Shown here piece after piece: positions 1-9,092 of a DNA stretch of 64,000 nucleotides (the first letter of the stretch is position 1; each line of letters opens with the position of its first letter). Under the pieces are notes generated by a model that ran no database searches, had not been told where the DNA came from, and saw only the letters and a list, made by a program, of their open reading frames with translations. The position numbers were made by a program, and so were the translations under genes. Source of the DNA: Corythucha ciliata (lineage: Eukaryota; Arthropoda; Insecta; Hemiptera; Tingidae); assembly GCA_038030265.1 (NCBI GenBank), contig CM075937.1, positions 31,228,198 to 31,292,197 on the forward strand, written 5' to 3'.

Positions 1-506
1 TTGCATTTTTCATGAAATACCGTCGCTTGGAGAAATAGGGAATGCAATTTTTCAACTCGATCTCTTCTGATTGGTTGGAATGGTGGTCTGGGACTATATT
101 GGTGCCAAATTGTCAGAGACCAATAGAGGACCAAGTATTACATTTCATTTTTGGATAAACGTAGCAAGCAAAATTTTTCGTTACTGCAAGAGCCATCATC
201 ACACGCCCTTATAAAATGTATGCTTCAGCTTCAATTTTCCGGGCGCTTCGAATAATCATATCTAGCCTCCACTCTTGCTCCATGTGCTTAGCAAGAAAAA
301 TAAAGTTTTAAGAAAATAGGGCGTAAAAAAAGAGAAGCGTCTTTGAATTGTATTTTCACGGGAAAAATGGCATACTGTTGTGACAAGAGTGGCCGGAAAT
401 AAGAGGAAAGGCATTTTCTGTTGACTCAATAACAATTATTTATTTTCTAAAAATTCAGATGTGTGTGGGTTTTTAATGATTAAGAGTTCGGAGGCTGTTC
501 ATTACA
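1..506 (-). mobile_element. 3' LTR of a Ty3/gypsy element (right part only)
   Basis: On the minus strand the sequence after the pol stop runs into a purine-rich tract and then TGTAATGAACAGCC, which has the look of an LTR starting with TG. The LTR would run from 506 toward position 1; its other end is not seen and may lie outside the window, so its length is unknown. No second LTR is present because the element is interrupted at about 1582. The assignment rests on the order pol C-terminus, polypurine tract, TG start. Confidence 0.6.
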
Positions 507-520
507 TTCTCCCCCACTTT
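507..520 (-). promoter_or_regulatory. Polypurine tract of the gypsy element
   Basis: Minus-strand AAAGTGGGGGAGAA sits directly before the LTR start and just after the pol stop codon. This is where LTR retrotransposons prime plus-strand DNA synthesis. Confidence 0.6.
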
Positions 521-523
521 AAT

Positions 524-1581
524 TTAAACTCGGCAAACGTGCTGAAGGATATAATCTTTCAAATATCCAGGTGGTTTACGTTGTCTGGTAGGTCGATGTG
601 GACGAGAAAGTTGAGGCTGGCCAGGTGAATCTTGCTGGGTGGAAACATCGCCGGAGGAACTGTCATGCGGCGATGTATCAACTGGAGGTGGTTCAGGCTG
701 AGGAGAGACTTGAGTATTCTAACCAGCAAGTTGATTAGGAAATGGAATTCCGCGACATTTTTGTGAACTGTGTGTTGGTGCAAAAGTCACATGCTTTTTT
801 GGTACTAGAGTCGAAATCAATTGATTAATGTGACGTTTGACGTGACGCCCAGAGTCTAATTCGATGACATAGTGCAGCTGTCCAAGTTTTCTTATAAAGC
901 GGCCCATACACGTACAATAATATTGCGCAATAATAGGGGTTGTACAATAAAATTGAACGTTTGTGGGTTGTATTGATGGGTTGCACAATATAATGAACAA
1001 CCTATTTTTTTATCCCTAAACATCTGGAAACGAAATATTGTACAAATTTATTGCGCAATATTTATTGTACGTCTATGGACCCCTTAACGGCCCCGAACTT
1101 CCAAACATCTTTATTTCCCACGTGAACTTTTGTTTGAATTCTCCCCCCCCCCCCCCCGCGAAGTGAGTGAACGCGCGTGGAACACGGTTTAGAGGGAATC
1201 GCAGGGATGTGGTTCTGTAGAAAACATTATTTTTTGTAGTTTGACGGAAAGCAGGGTCGGATCATCAGCGACAGCTTTGAGGAGTCTTTTTAGCGTCTGG
1301 ATGCAGCGTTCCGCAATACCATTCGTGGCAAGGTGACTTGGGGCGCTGAATTTCTGGAAGATTCCACGATCCTCGCAGTGCCTCTGGAATTCTTCGCTTT
1401 TAAAAACGGATGCATTGTCGGATACTAGAACTGAAGGATAACCATGAACGGTGAATATGTTCTCAAGGAGAGCGATGGTCTGTGCTGAGGACGGTGCGTT
1501 TCGAATGGTGCGCACTTCTGCCCACTTTCTGGGAACTTTCTTCGGGTTGTGACGGACTTTTGCACAGGACTCGCAGCTTTT
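524..1581 (-). pseudogene. Ty3/gypsy integrase C-terminal half, broken
   Basis: Minus-strand pol remnant of a gypsy LTR retrotransposon. The upstream part (about 1581-1200) reads through an integrase core: SCESCAK near the start, then VSDNASVF (a catalytic Asp), then IAERCIQTLK (a catalytic Glu in the usual spacing). The downstream part holds the chromodomain-free C-terminal region with VKRHINQL, a Pro/Ser-rich tail and the typical end QRKPPGYLKDY before TAA at 524-526. The copy is dead: frameshifts near 1190, a C homopolymer at 1143-1157, an in-frame stop at about 718, a MITE at 898-1084, and loss of everything upstream of 1582 where the large inverted repeat begins. Reverse transcriptase and protease are missing. 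Confidence 0.85.
898..1084. mobile_element. Harbinger-type MITE inside gypsy integrase
   Basis: A 187-bp element with terminal inverted repeats (AGCGGCCCATACACGTACAA against the complement of TTGTACGTCTATGGACCCCT) and a second inverted pair around TATTGCGCAATA. It is flanked on both sides by TAA (895-897 and 1085-1087). It interrupts the integrase C-terminal reading frame; removing the element plus one TAA leaves that frame open, so it inserted after gypsy. No coding capacity. Confidence 0.8.
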
Positions 1582-2867
1582 CATAAAGATGAAAAAGTAG
1601 TTACTTTTAGGTTTTAAAGCGTTGATTAGCGGCCAATATTGAAAACAAGCGCTCATTTGCCACTGAAATTTTTTAAAAAATACGCCATTCTACAAGTATA
1701 TGACCAGAAGACTACGGTAGGTACAGGTACTATATGTTACTCTCATAATTGGCGTGTACATGAATAACAATTAATTCTCTTACACATTGGTGTGCACCTA
1801 TTCTTACGTATAGAAGTTTGTGTAGGCGAATTTCATTAATTTTTTTCGAATATTTTACCTCTTTGTTTTGCCTCATAGCTCTGTTGATGTTGGATTGTGC
1901 GAAAATCCGCTAATTCGGGGCTGGTATTGAGTAAAATCGGTATAATAAATTGAGATATAATTCGGGGCTAAAACGGGGAAAACGCTAATTTGCGGATTAA
2001 GTTGAAAAAATCTAATTCGCCGCTAAACAACGAGGTAATTCACAACTAAAATTGAGAAATAGTGCTAATGCTCTGCTAAAATTGAGAAAAAACGCTAATG
2101 GGGAACTGGCATGAATGCCTGATTTGGGATAAAAGTATACCGGTGAATTGGCATATCAACGGTAGTTGCATCACGGTCTGGTGATTTTTAAAATTTAAAT
2201 AAATGTCAAAGTTCTTCAGAAGGGGATGGATGGTGTGAGGGGAAATGACGTCAATGTGCAGTTGTGAAGCACTTGAGGGAACTCCAAAAAAAATTGGCCC
2301 CCGGAAAACGCGTCTTCCCTCCCCCACTACCCAACACCATCAATTTCATTAATTGCCCTTTGACTTAATCAAACCTACACTAAAATATAAAAATTCGCTT
2401 TTAAAAAAACCCTTGATTAATTTCAATTTTTAATGTGAGCAATTGTCTTGTTCAAGAGCCCTCTTCAAGAAACACCAGTGCTTGAAAAATGTGAAAGTTC
2501 CCCATTCGCGGATACATTTGATAAAACCCAATTAATAAATATAAATATAAATTAATAAAAAATAATTTAATTCGCGGCTAAATTTGTGAAAAATCTGCAA
2601 TTCAGAGCTAAAACTGTGAAAACGCCAATTCGCGTTTCCAAGAGCCAAGTTCGTCGCTAAATCTTTAAAAAGCCATAATGTAATTCAACGTAAAAAGTAT
2701 ATTTCTTGTTTATTCAGAGGTTACAAGGGGGCCTTATCGAGATTTCCGTCCCGGGCCCAGGTAGATATAGGTCCGCTACTAAACGCACCATAATTTATCG
2801 TGTCTTAATTTGCACCAATCCTGGATTTGAAGGTAATGTTGCATGCGCAGCAGTACCCTTTTATTAA
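1582..2867 (+). repeat. Left arm of large inverted repeat
   Basis: This 1.28-kb stretch is matched in reverse complement by 6063-7484. The outer end is at ...TTTTCATCTTT on the complementary strand, where it abuts the gypsy integrase; the inner end is near the GTACTGCTGCGCATGC complement at about 2850. The arm contains the degenerate GAATTAGCG/TTTTAGCC ~30-bp repeat (1900-2690) that also fills 18.7-23.6 kb. An antisense open frame at 2076-2327 is only a shadow of repeat sequence. Confidence 0.85.
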
Positions 2868-3827
2868 AAGTAAGTCGAAGTAGTAGCGTGAACTTTCCAG
2901 GTAAAAGTTAATGTTACTTCCGGGAAGAAATACCGGGGGCGATTTTGAGTGGTACAACAACTTTATTCGCGTTTTAAAGAGCATACAACACAAATCTGTG
3001 GTAGATACTTCCTTCCCTAAAGGAACATTGAAGTGCATCTCAAGAAGTCTGTTTGAGCCTCGATTCCTCCCATGCCCCCCCTCTACCGATGGCCATGCAT
3101 TCTGAACAAACTGAGATTCGAACTGTGACACAACTATAACCAGGAAGGCTGATGAACACGTTAAAATTCGATCCTGAAAAGTGCGGAGTCGAATGGGTGG
3201 ATGTCAATCGGCTCGTCCACACTCATTCTACTCCATTCCATTCGATTCGGCTCCTTTGATCCGGACCGACTTTTTTCGGGTTCCCTTTCGATTCGACGTT
3301 CGATTTCCAGTTGAGCGTACCCTAGGAATTCCAATTTCCTAGGAATTCCAATTTCCTAGGAATTCCAAGCTTTAGTGGAAACCCGGCTTTTCATTCAAAA
3401 AATAAATAGTTAGCCGGATTTATGGTGGAAATCCTCCCAAAATAAAATCGTACAGCCACTACTGGTCTGGACCAACATGGGAAAGGGGCACAATCTCTGT
3501 GCTACTACGCGTCTGTGGAGCCTATGCAACCAAACAAACTGATTCCATAGAAACATGGATAATTTTGAGAGGTGGCACAGACGTCTCACATACAACTCTG
3601 TAGGGTAGGGACGAGAATTCTACCTATCTGGGGCTCTGGGGTGGGGTAACGGACTATACAAAACTGACCAAAAAGTAACTTGTGAAGTTAATTCATCGTT
3701 ACTTTTTTTTTAAGTCACGAAGTCGTTAATCCGTTACCGAAAATTGTAACAGGAGGTCCGCTCCATTGTTTCGCGAGTGCTACACTTTGGAAGAAAATCA
3801 TCTGGTTACATTCAGTTTTTCAGAATA
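2868..3827. other. Unassigned spacer inside the inverted repeat
   Basis: No recognisable coding sequence. An open minus-strand frame at 2805-3131 has no family signature. A short tandem repeat with unit CCTAGGAATTCCAATTT occurs about three times at 3318-3368. Part of 3410-3600 (TGGAGCCTATGCAACCAAAC) resembles the core of the MITE at 7151-7287, so a relative of that MITE is probably present here in diverged form. Confidence 0.5.
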
Positions 3828-3904
3828 CAGTGGCTCGCAAAAGTATTCGTAAATTGTTGTTATTTTTTTAAGTTCCCCTCCAAAATAAGATTTCATTAAT
3901 ATAA

Positions 3905-4046
3905 GGCGGCGTTCACACTGCGGCGATACGATATCGTTTCTACATCACTCTGACACATTTCCAGTTGTTTCTATCTGTCCTACACGCTGTTAATTAGCGC
4001 CGGCGATGTCGAAACGATATCGTATCGCTCTAGTGTGTTTGCCACC
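3905..4046. mobile_element. MITE with TAA target duplication
   Basis: A 142-bp element with terminal inverted repeats built around GGCGGCGTTCACACTGCGG and GCGATACGATATCGTTTC, matched at the right end by GAAACGATATCGTATCGC and GTGTGTTTGCCACC. TAA precedes (3902-3904) and follows (4047-4049). It sits inside the Tc1 element. Confidence 0.8.
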
Positions 4047-4374
4047 TAAGTTTCCCTTTTTTTGTCCAAGTGATAATTAAAGGAGCATATAACAAATACC
4101 ATCGAGGAGCATAGAACAAATACAAATCGATACAACAGAAGAAAACGTTAAGGCCATGGAATCAATCCAAGAAAATTTTAGAATATACGAAAATGAAAGC
4201 AGCAAAAGTATTCGTAATTATAATTCGTACAAATAAAGTAGGGGAACTAGTACTTCGTCGCATATCCTTTTCTCGCCAAGACTTCCTTTAGGCGATCAGG
4301 CGTCAATTTGACCATATAAGCTCAGGAATCAATCGACTAAAAAAGGGCAAAACAAAAAACGACACTTTTATCGA

Positions 4375-4420
4375 GTTACGACGTTTCGACGGTGGAATTT
4401 TCCCGTCCTCATCAGGCATC
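4375..4420 (-). ncRNA. Hammerhead ribozyme motif (left arm, opposite strand)
   Basis: Mirror copy of the motif in the right arm: CTGATGA at 4415-4409, GAAA at 4387-4384 and the cleavage-site C at 4380, all on the minus strand. The core is unchanged. Confidence 0.65.
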
Positions 4421-4790
4421 AAAACATGTGTTTTCTACATTCGATCCACATAGACCGCGTCAGCATCTCCTAGTAACATTAACAACTTCATCCCAATTAT
4501 ATAGGAACTCGTTATATATTCTATAGTTGATAATGGTAACTAGTAAAATAAATTAAAATATATAAAAAACAATCTACCGACTAGCCACATGACTAGAAGA
4601 AATAACAATAGCCAATAGTCATGTGGCTAGTCGGTAGATTGTTTTTTATATATTTTAATTTATTTTACTAGTTACCATTATCAACTATAGAATATATAAC
4701 GAGTTCCTATATGATTGGGATGAAGTTGTTAATGTTACTAGGAGATGCTGACGCGGTCTATGTGGATCGAATGTAGAAAATACATGTTTT

Positions 4791-4836
4791 GATGCCTGAT
4801 GAGGACGGGAAAATTCCACCGTCGAAACGTCGTAAC
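4791..4836 (+). ncRNA. Hammerhead ribozyme motif (right arm)
   Basis: The conserved core CTGATGA (4796-4802) is followed by a 5-bp stem II, GACGG/CCGTC (4804-4808 with 4819-4823), then GAAA (4824-4827), then a minimal loopless stem III of AC/GT (4827-4830), with C4831 in the cleavage position (GTC). Stem I would be GATGC (4791-4795) with GTAAC (4832-4836), four of five pairs. One extra G (4803) lies between the core and stem II compared with the textbook fold. A two-base-pair stem III is typical of Penelope-type hammerheads, which are thought to act as dimers. Confidence 0.65.
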
Positions 4837-5427
4837 TCGATAAAAGTGTCGTTTTTTGTTTTGCCCTTTTTTAGTCGATTGATTCCTGAGCTTATATTAA
4901 AAATAATTAAGGGCGTTATAGCGTTCAATAAATTTGTATCAATTTGACCAATTTTGACGTACGATCGGAAGTAATTTTATCCCATTCTGTGGAAAGTACC
5001 TGCTTCAAATGGTTGACATTTCGAACCTCATGTTCCTGTACTCTTGCCTTAAGAAAGCCCATAAATTTTCGATAGGGTTCAAGTCCGGGGATTGTGTAGG
5101 TGTCTGAAGAACCTTTGGGCAATTATAGAGAAGCCATTCGCGTGTTAGGTACGCTGTACCTATGCTTCGGGTCGTTGTCCTGGTAAAACTTGAGCGTGTT
5201 CTCAATGCCCAATACTCTAGCACTTTCTTTCAAATTCATCTTCAAAATGTCAATGTACTTGAATTTGTCCATTATTCCGTCGATAAAAACCAGTTTTCCC
5301 ACACCTGCTGACGAAAAATACCCCCATACCATCACTGAGCCGCCGCCGTGTTTCACAGTCCCGACTGTATTCTTCGGTTCCAGCTCTGTGTTCGGTTTTC
5401 TCCATACACTCCACCAGTTCTGATCGT

Positions 5428-5938
5428 CATGAATGAAGAAGAATTCGACAGATTCATGTCACTTTTGACAACCGCTCTTGGAAATCAACCAAACCCATCA
5501 TCATACCATTCGAAAGCTATGACGCCATAAATGAAAAATTATCTTCCAACTTGGAACGATTTGTCAACTATTGCGACCTCAAAAACATTAGCGATCAGAA
5601 GAAAAAAGCTCAATTATTGTGCTCTTCAGGAGGAAAAAAGCACTACAACAGCCTCACTGCACTTTTAGGTCCAGAAAAGCCAGTCAAGGACAGACTTCAC
5701 CTCATTAGTTACACACTTCACGAAAATACTCTCTCCTGCTGTATCTTCAGTCGTCTCTCAGCATTATTTTCTCCATGTCACTCAATAGTCACACCAATCA
5801 ATATCAGATTTTGTCGCTTCACTCAAAGGGAACCTAAACCATTGCAATTTCTACACTACTTGCACAGCCTGTGATACGAGATTATCCATTGCTGACTCGT
5901 TTCTTCGCGCCCAATTCATCAGAGGCCTGAAAGACTGA
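5428..5938 (+). pseudogene. Gag-like remnant of a gypsy retrotransposon
   Basis: Plus-strand reading with several frameshifts and stops. It begins near MNEEEFDRFMSLL (about 5428) and continues through a region with LERFVNYCDLKNI and QKKKAQLLCSSGGKK. After frame changes it shows SISDFVASLKGNLNHC and AQFIRGLKD. The order (short N-terminus, helical core, then the segment before the nuclease-sensitive zinc knuckle) matches gag proteins of gypsy-type elements; no zinc knuckle follows. It is wedged between two Tc1 fragments and cannot make a protein. Confidence 0.65.
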
Positions 5939-6062
5939 ATTGTCCCAGACTTGAACCCTATCGAAAGTTTATGGGCTTTCTTGGAGGCAAGAGTACGGGA
6001 ACATGAGGTTCGAAATGTCAACCATTTGAAGCAGGTACTTTCCACAGAATGGGATAAATAAT
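5939..6062 (+). pseudogene. Second Tc1 transposase fragment, inverted
   Basis: Plus-strand remnant that repeats, in the opposite direction, the C-terminal piece found at about 4955-5075 ([23 protein letters not shown], then a stop). It lies immediately inside the right arm of the large inverted repeat. Confidence 0.75.
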
Positions 6063-7484
6063 AAAAAAAGGGTACTGCTGCGCATGCAACATTACCTTCA
6101 AATCCAGGATTGGTGCAAATTAAGACACGATAAATTATGGTGCGTTTAGTAGCGGACCTATATCTACCTGGGCCCGGGACGGAAATCTCGATAAGGCCCC
6201 CTTGTAACCTCTGAATAAACAAGAAATATACTTTTTACGTTGAATTAAATTATGGCTTTTTAAAGATTTAGCGACGAACTTGGCTCTTGGAAACGCGAAT
6301 TGGCGTTTTCACAGTTTTAGCTCTGAATTGCAGATTTTTCACAAATTTAGCCGCGAATTAAATTATTTTTTATTAATTTATATTTATATTTATTAATTGG
6401 GTTTTATCAAATGTATCCGCGAATGGGGAACTTTCACATTTTTCAAGCACTGGTGTTTCTTGAAGAGGGCTCTTGAACAAGACAATTGCTCACATTAAAA
6501 ATTGAAATTAATCAAGGGTTTTTTTAAAAGCGAATTTTTATATTTTAGTGTGGGTTTGATTAAGTCAAAGGGCAATTAATGAAATTGATGGTGTTGGGTA
6601 GTGGGGGAGGGAAGACGCGTTTTCCGGGGGGCCAATTTTTTTTGGAGTTCCCTCAAGTGCTTCACAACTGCACATTGACGTCATTTCCCCTCACACCAAC
6701 CATCCCCTTCTGAAGAACTTTGACATTTATTTAAATTTTAAAAATCACCAGACCGTGATGCAACTACCGTTGATATGCCAATTCACCAGAATACTTTTCT
6801 CCCAAATCGGGCATTCATGCCAGTTCCCCATTAGCGTTTTTTCTCAATTTTAGCAGTGCATTAGCACTATTTCTCAATTTTAGCTGTGAATTACCTCGTT
6901 GTTTAGCGGCGAATTAGATTTTTTCAAATTAATCCGCAAATTAGCGTTTTCCCCGTTTTAGCCCCGAATTATATCTTAATTTATTATACTGATTTTACTC
7001 AATACCAGCCCCGAATTAGCGGATTTTCGCACAATCCAACATCAACAGAGCTATGAGGCAAAACTTTCGAGGTAAAATATTCGAAAAAAATTAATGAAAT
7101 TTGCCTACACAAACTTCTATACGTAAGAATAGACGCACACCAATGTGTAAAGGCCCGTTCGCAAGCTCTATGTTCGTGTTATGTGGAGTCTATGCAACCA
7201 AACAAATTTATTCCCTCGAAAAATGAAGTATTTTGATAGGTTACATAGACACCATACAACGAAAACATAGAGCTTGTGAACAGGCCTGAAGAGAATTAAT
7301 TGTTAATCATGTACACGCCAATTATGAGAATAACATAGAGTACCTATACCTACCGTGGTCTCCTGGTCGTATACTTGTAGAATGGCGTATTTTTTTAAAA
7401 TTTCAGTGGCAAATGAGCGCTTGTTTTCAATATTGGCCGCTAATCAACGCTTTAAAACCTAAAAGTAACTACTTTTTCATCTTT
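6063..7484 (-). repeat. Right arm of large inverted repeat
   Basis: Reverse complement of 1582-2867, with scattered substitutions and one 137-bp insertion (7151-7287) absent from the left arm. Without that insertion the two arms have nearly the same length. Beyond 7484 the sequence is unrelated to the left flank, so no target duplication of the whole unit could be recognised. Confidence 0.85.
7151..7287. mobile_element. MITE present in only one arm of the inverted repeat
   Basis: A 137-bp element with terminal repeats AGGCCCGTTCGCAAGCTC and the complement of GAGCTTGTGAACAGGCCT, preceded by TAA (7148-7150) and followed by GAA (7288-7290). The left arm supplies the empty site, which reads GTGTAAGAG, so the target was TAA and the right copy has one later substitution. 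Confidence 0.8.
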
Positions 7485-7876
7485 AATACTTATTGGGGCC
7501 CTCCTCACAGACCGGCCCCCTCGCAACCCGTCGGCTCAATATACCGGTGGTGTTGTAGGCGAGGGATGATTTGAGGGGGGGGGGTCGAAGAGTCATCTGT
7601 GCAGATCCTCCTTCAACGGTCCACAAATTAAAGCAGACTCCATTCTTTGGGGGAGGGTAACCCTCCTCGCCGTAAATCCGCCACTGCCTCTACACATTCT
7701 CTAGTCAGCAGTAAAGAGGAAATTTCTTCCAGAAATATCATTTTCCGGGCAAAGGCCCAGGTCGGCCATATTGGTTTTAAGTTTCGTTTGGCACTATAAT
7801 TAATTGTATGCTGAGCCAGAAGCATGATATTTTGATGCCCGGGGCGGTTGTCATGGGTGGTTGCCCCTTCCCCCTT
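7485..7876. other. Unassigned, GC-richer spacer
   Basis: No gene, terminal repeat or tandem structure recognised between the inverted repeat and the LINE remnant. A G run occurs at about 7575. Confidence 0.4.
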
Positions 7877-8792
7877 CTCAAGATGGTCATGGCGTAGCTT
7901 TGTCTCCGAGTACAGTTCTCAGGGGGACTGGCGCCTTGCGTACAAAATAGCGGCTGGCAAATACAAACCCCGTGATGCAATCACATCTAGCGAGCCTGGG
8001 ACGACCGCATGGTCGGACGCAGCTCGCTCCCTCCTTTCACAATTTTTCCCTCGGGAAAATTTACCCTCTGACTGCTCCGCAACTACGACTAGCCTATTTG
8101 CTAGCCACCTACCGCTCTTGACAAACAGGACAACACACACACTGACGACTCTACTCCCCCGACAATAAGCACCAAAGAGGCTTTCGAGGCGCTTAACTCC
8201 ATGAAAAATGGAAAATGACGTTGCAAAACGACTTCGGCCCTTTATTCCCCCGTCCCGCCACCAGTTTGGTTTCAAACCAGGTCTGTCAACGATAAATGCG
8301 CTTCGGGCGTTTCAGTCCAACGTGGATTCGCCCACTGAGGCCTATTCCCTGGCGCTCTTCTTTGACATTAAGGCCGCTTTTGACACCATTCGTTGGTCAA
8401 GTATATTAGGCGCTCTTATAGGTCCCAACAGGTTCCCTCTCATTACGTAGCACTACTTAGTAGTTACCTCAGCGACCGTTCTGCGTTCCTTCATGACGGT
8501 CTTCGGACAAAACCTGTGGAATGTCGGAATGGATCCGCTGCTCGAAAGCCTCTCGACTAGGAATTCTAAAATAGTTGCCTAGGCCGATGACCTTGCTTTC
8601 CTCGTGCATGGGCGTTCCCGTAAGGCCCTCGAAACCCGAGCCAACGAGGCTGTGAGCATCATTGTATTGTGGGTTGGTGCTCCGATACTGGTCTCCAGCT
8701 ATGCGTGGCCAAATCCCAGATGCTCCTTCTTAAAGGAAGTCAGTACCCCTGCCGACCCCCCTTTCCTTCGCTTGTACGAGCCAGCTATCTAA
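7877..8792 (+). pseudogene. Non-LTR retrotransposon (LINE) reverse transcriptase remnant
   Basis: Plus-strand fragments of a Jockey/R1-like LINE polyprotein. The first piece (to 8166) holds GDWRLAYKIAAGKYKPRD from the linker before the RT. After a frameshift come KEAFEALNSMKNGK (RT start, truncated before the APGPD block) and HQFGFKPGLSTINAL (RT motif), then ALFFDIKAAFDTIRW, which carries the first catalytic Asp. Later frames show YLSDRSAF and a degraded equivalent of the YADD catalytic box at about 8580 (stop instead of Tyr), followed by LAFLVHGRSRKALE. Multiple stops, frameshifts and internal deletions make it inactive. Confidence 0.8.
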
Positions 8793-9092
8793 TTAATCCA
8801 GCTAATTAATAAACGCCATTTATTTTATTGTGCACTAAGAGAAAAAAAATCATGGCGTTTTCCATCAACCCATAAATCTGCCCAGGTCCATGCAAATAGA
8901 AAACGATAAACCTGTGGTTTCGGGAGGGGGGGTGTACAATGTGGACATTACAAAAACAACCAGGCAATGAGGGCGCTTTATAGCTTCTGACTCAGTTCTT
9001 AACATTGACATTGGAGGCAGAAATTAATTAAAATACAGAAATATGTATATCTTGTCCAACCGTATACAATGGCCAGCAACACCCATCTCCGA
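8793..9092. other. Intergenic spacer downstream of the P450
   Basis: AT-rich sequence holding the 3' flank of the minus-strand P450. No clear AATAAA was found close to the stop; no other feature recognised. Confidence 0.5.

Larger units (their letters stand above)
4315..4938. mobile_element. Palindromic hammerhead-ribozyme element (Penelope-like or retrozyme-like)
   Basis: Two 280-bp arms, 4315-4594 and 4617-4896, are inverted copies that differ at only about two noticed positions and are separated by a 22-bp spacer. A 42-bp AT-rich tail (4897-4938) follows the right arm only. The whole unit is flanked by a 12-bp direct repeat, TCAATTTGACCA, at 4303-4314 and 4939-4950, so it is a discrete insertion into the Tc1 copy. 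Each arm carries one hammerhead ribozyme motif, so the two face opposite ways. No protein is encoded. Hammerhead motifs are known from the terminal repeats of Penelope-like elements and from non-coding retrozymes; which of these it is cannot be decided here. Confidence 0.75.
3828..5427 (-). mobile_element. Tc1/mariner element, truncated, with nested insertions
   Basis: The left end is a Tc1-type terminal repeat, CAGTGGCTCGCAAAAGTATT, next to a TA dinucleotide. The minus strand from about 5427 to 4925 encodes the C-terminal half of a DDE transposase with frameshifts: VKHGGGSVMVWGYF, then FYQDNDPKH (second Asp), then [15 protein letters not shown] (the third acidic residue region), then [11 protein letters not shown]. 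The N-terminal DNA-binding half is gone, replaced by a gag remnant at 5428. Two younger insertions split the element: a MITE at 3905-4046 and the palindromic ribozyme element at 4315-4938. The transposase is non-functional. Confidence 0.85.

Noticed and set aside
1143..1157. Long C and G homopolymer runs, also near 14310, 15595, 33390, 45760 and 46055
   Set aside because: They are numerous and mostly inside repeats; they may be real or assembly length errors, and I see no common structure that links them.
2076..2327. Open frame in the inverted repeat arm
   Set aside because: It also appears in the other arm as a consequence of the duplication, has a repeat-derived sequence and no family signature.
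7848..8168. Continuous plus-strand frame before the LINE RT taken as an independent gene
   Set aside because: Its C-terminal part reads as the LINE segment before the reverse transcriptase, so it belongs to the LINE remnant.
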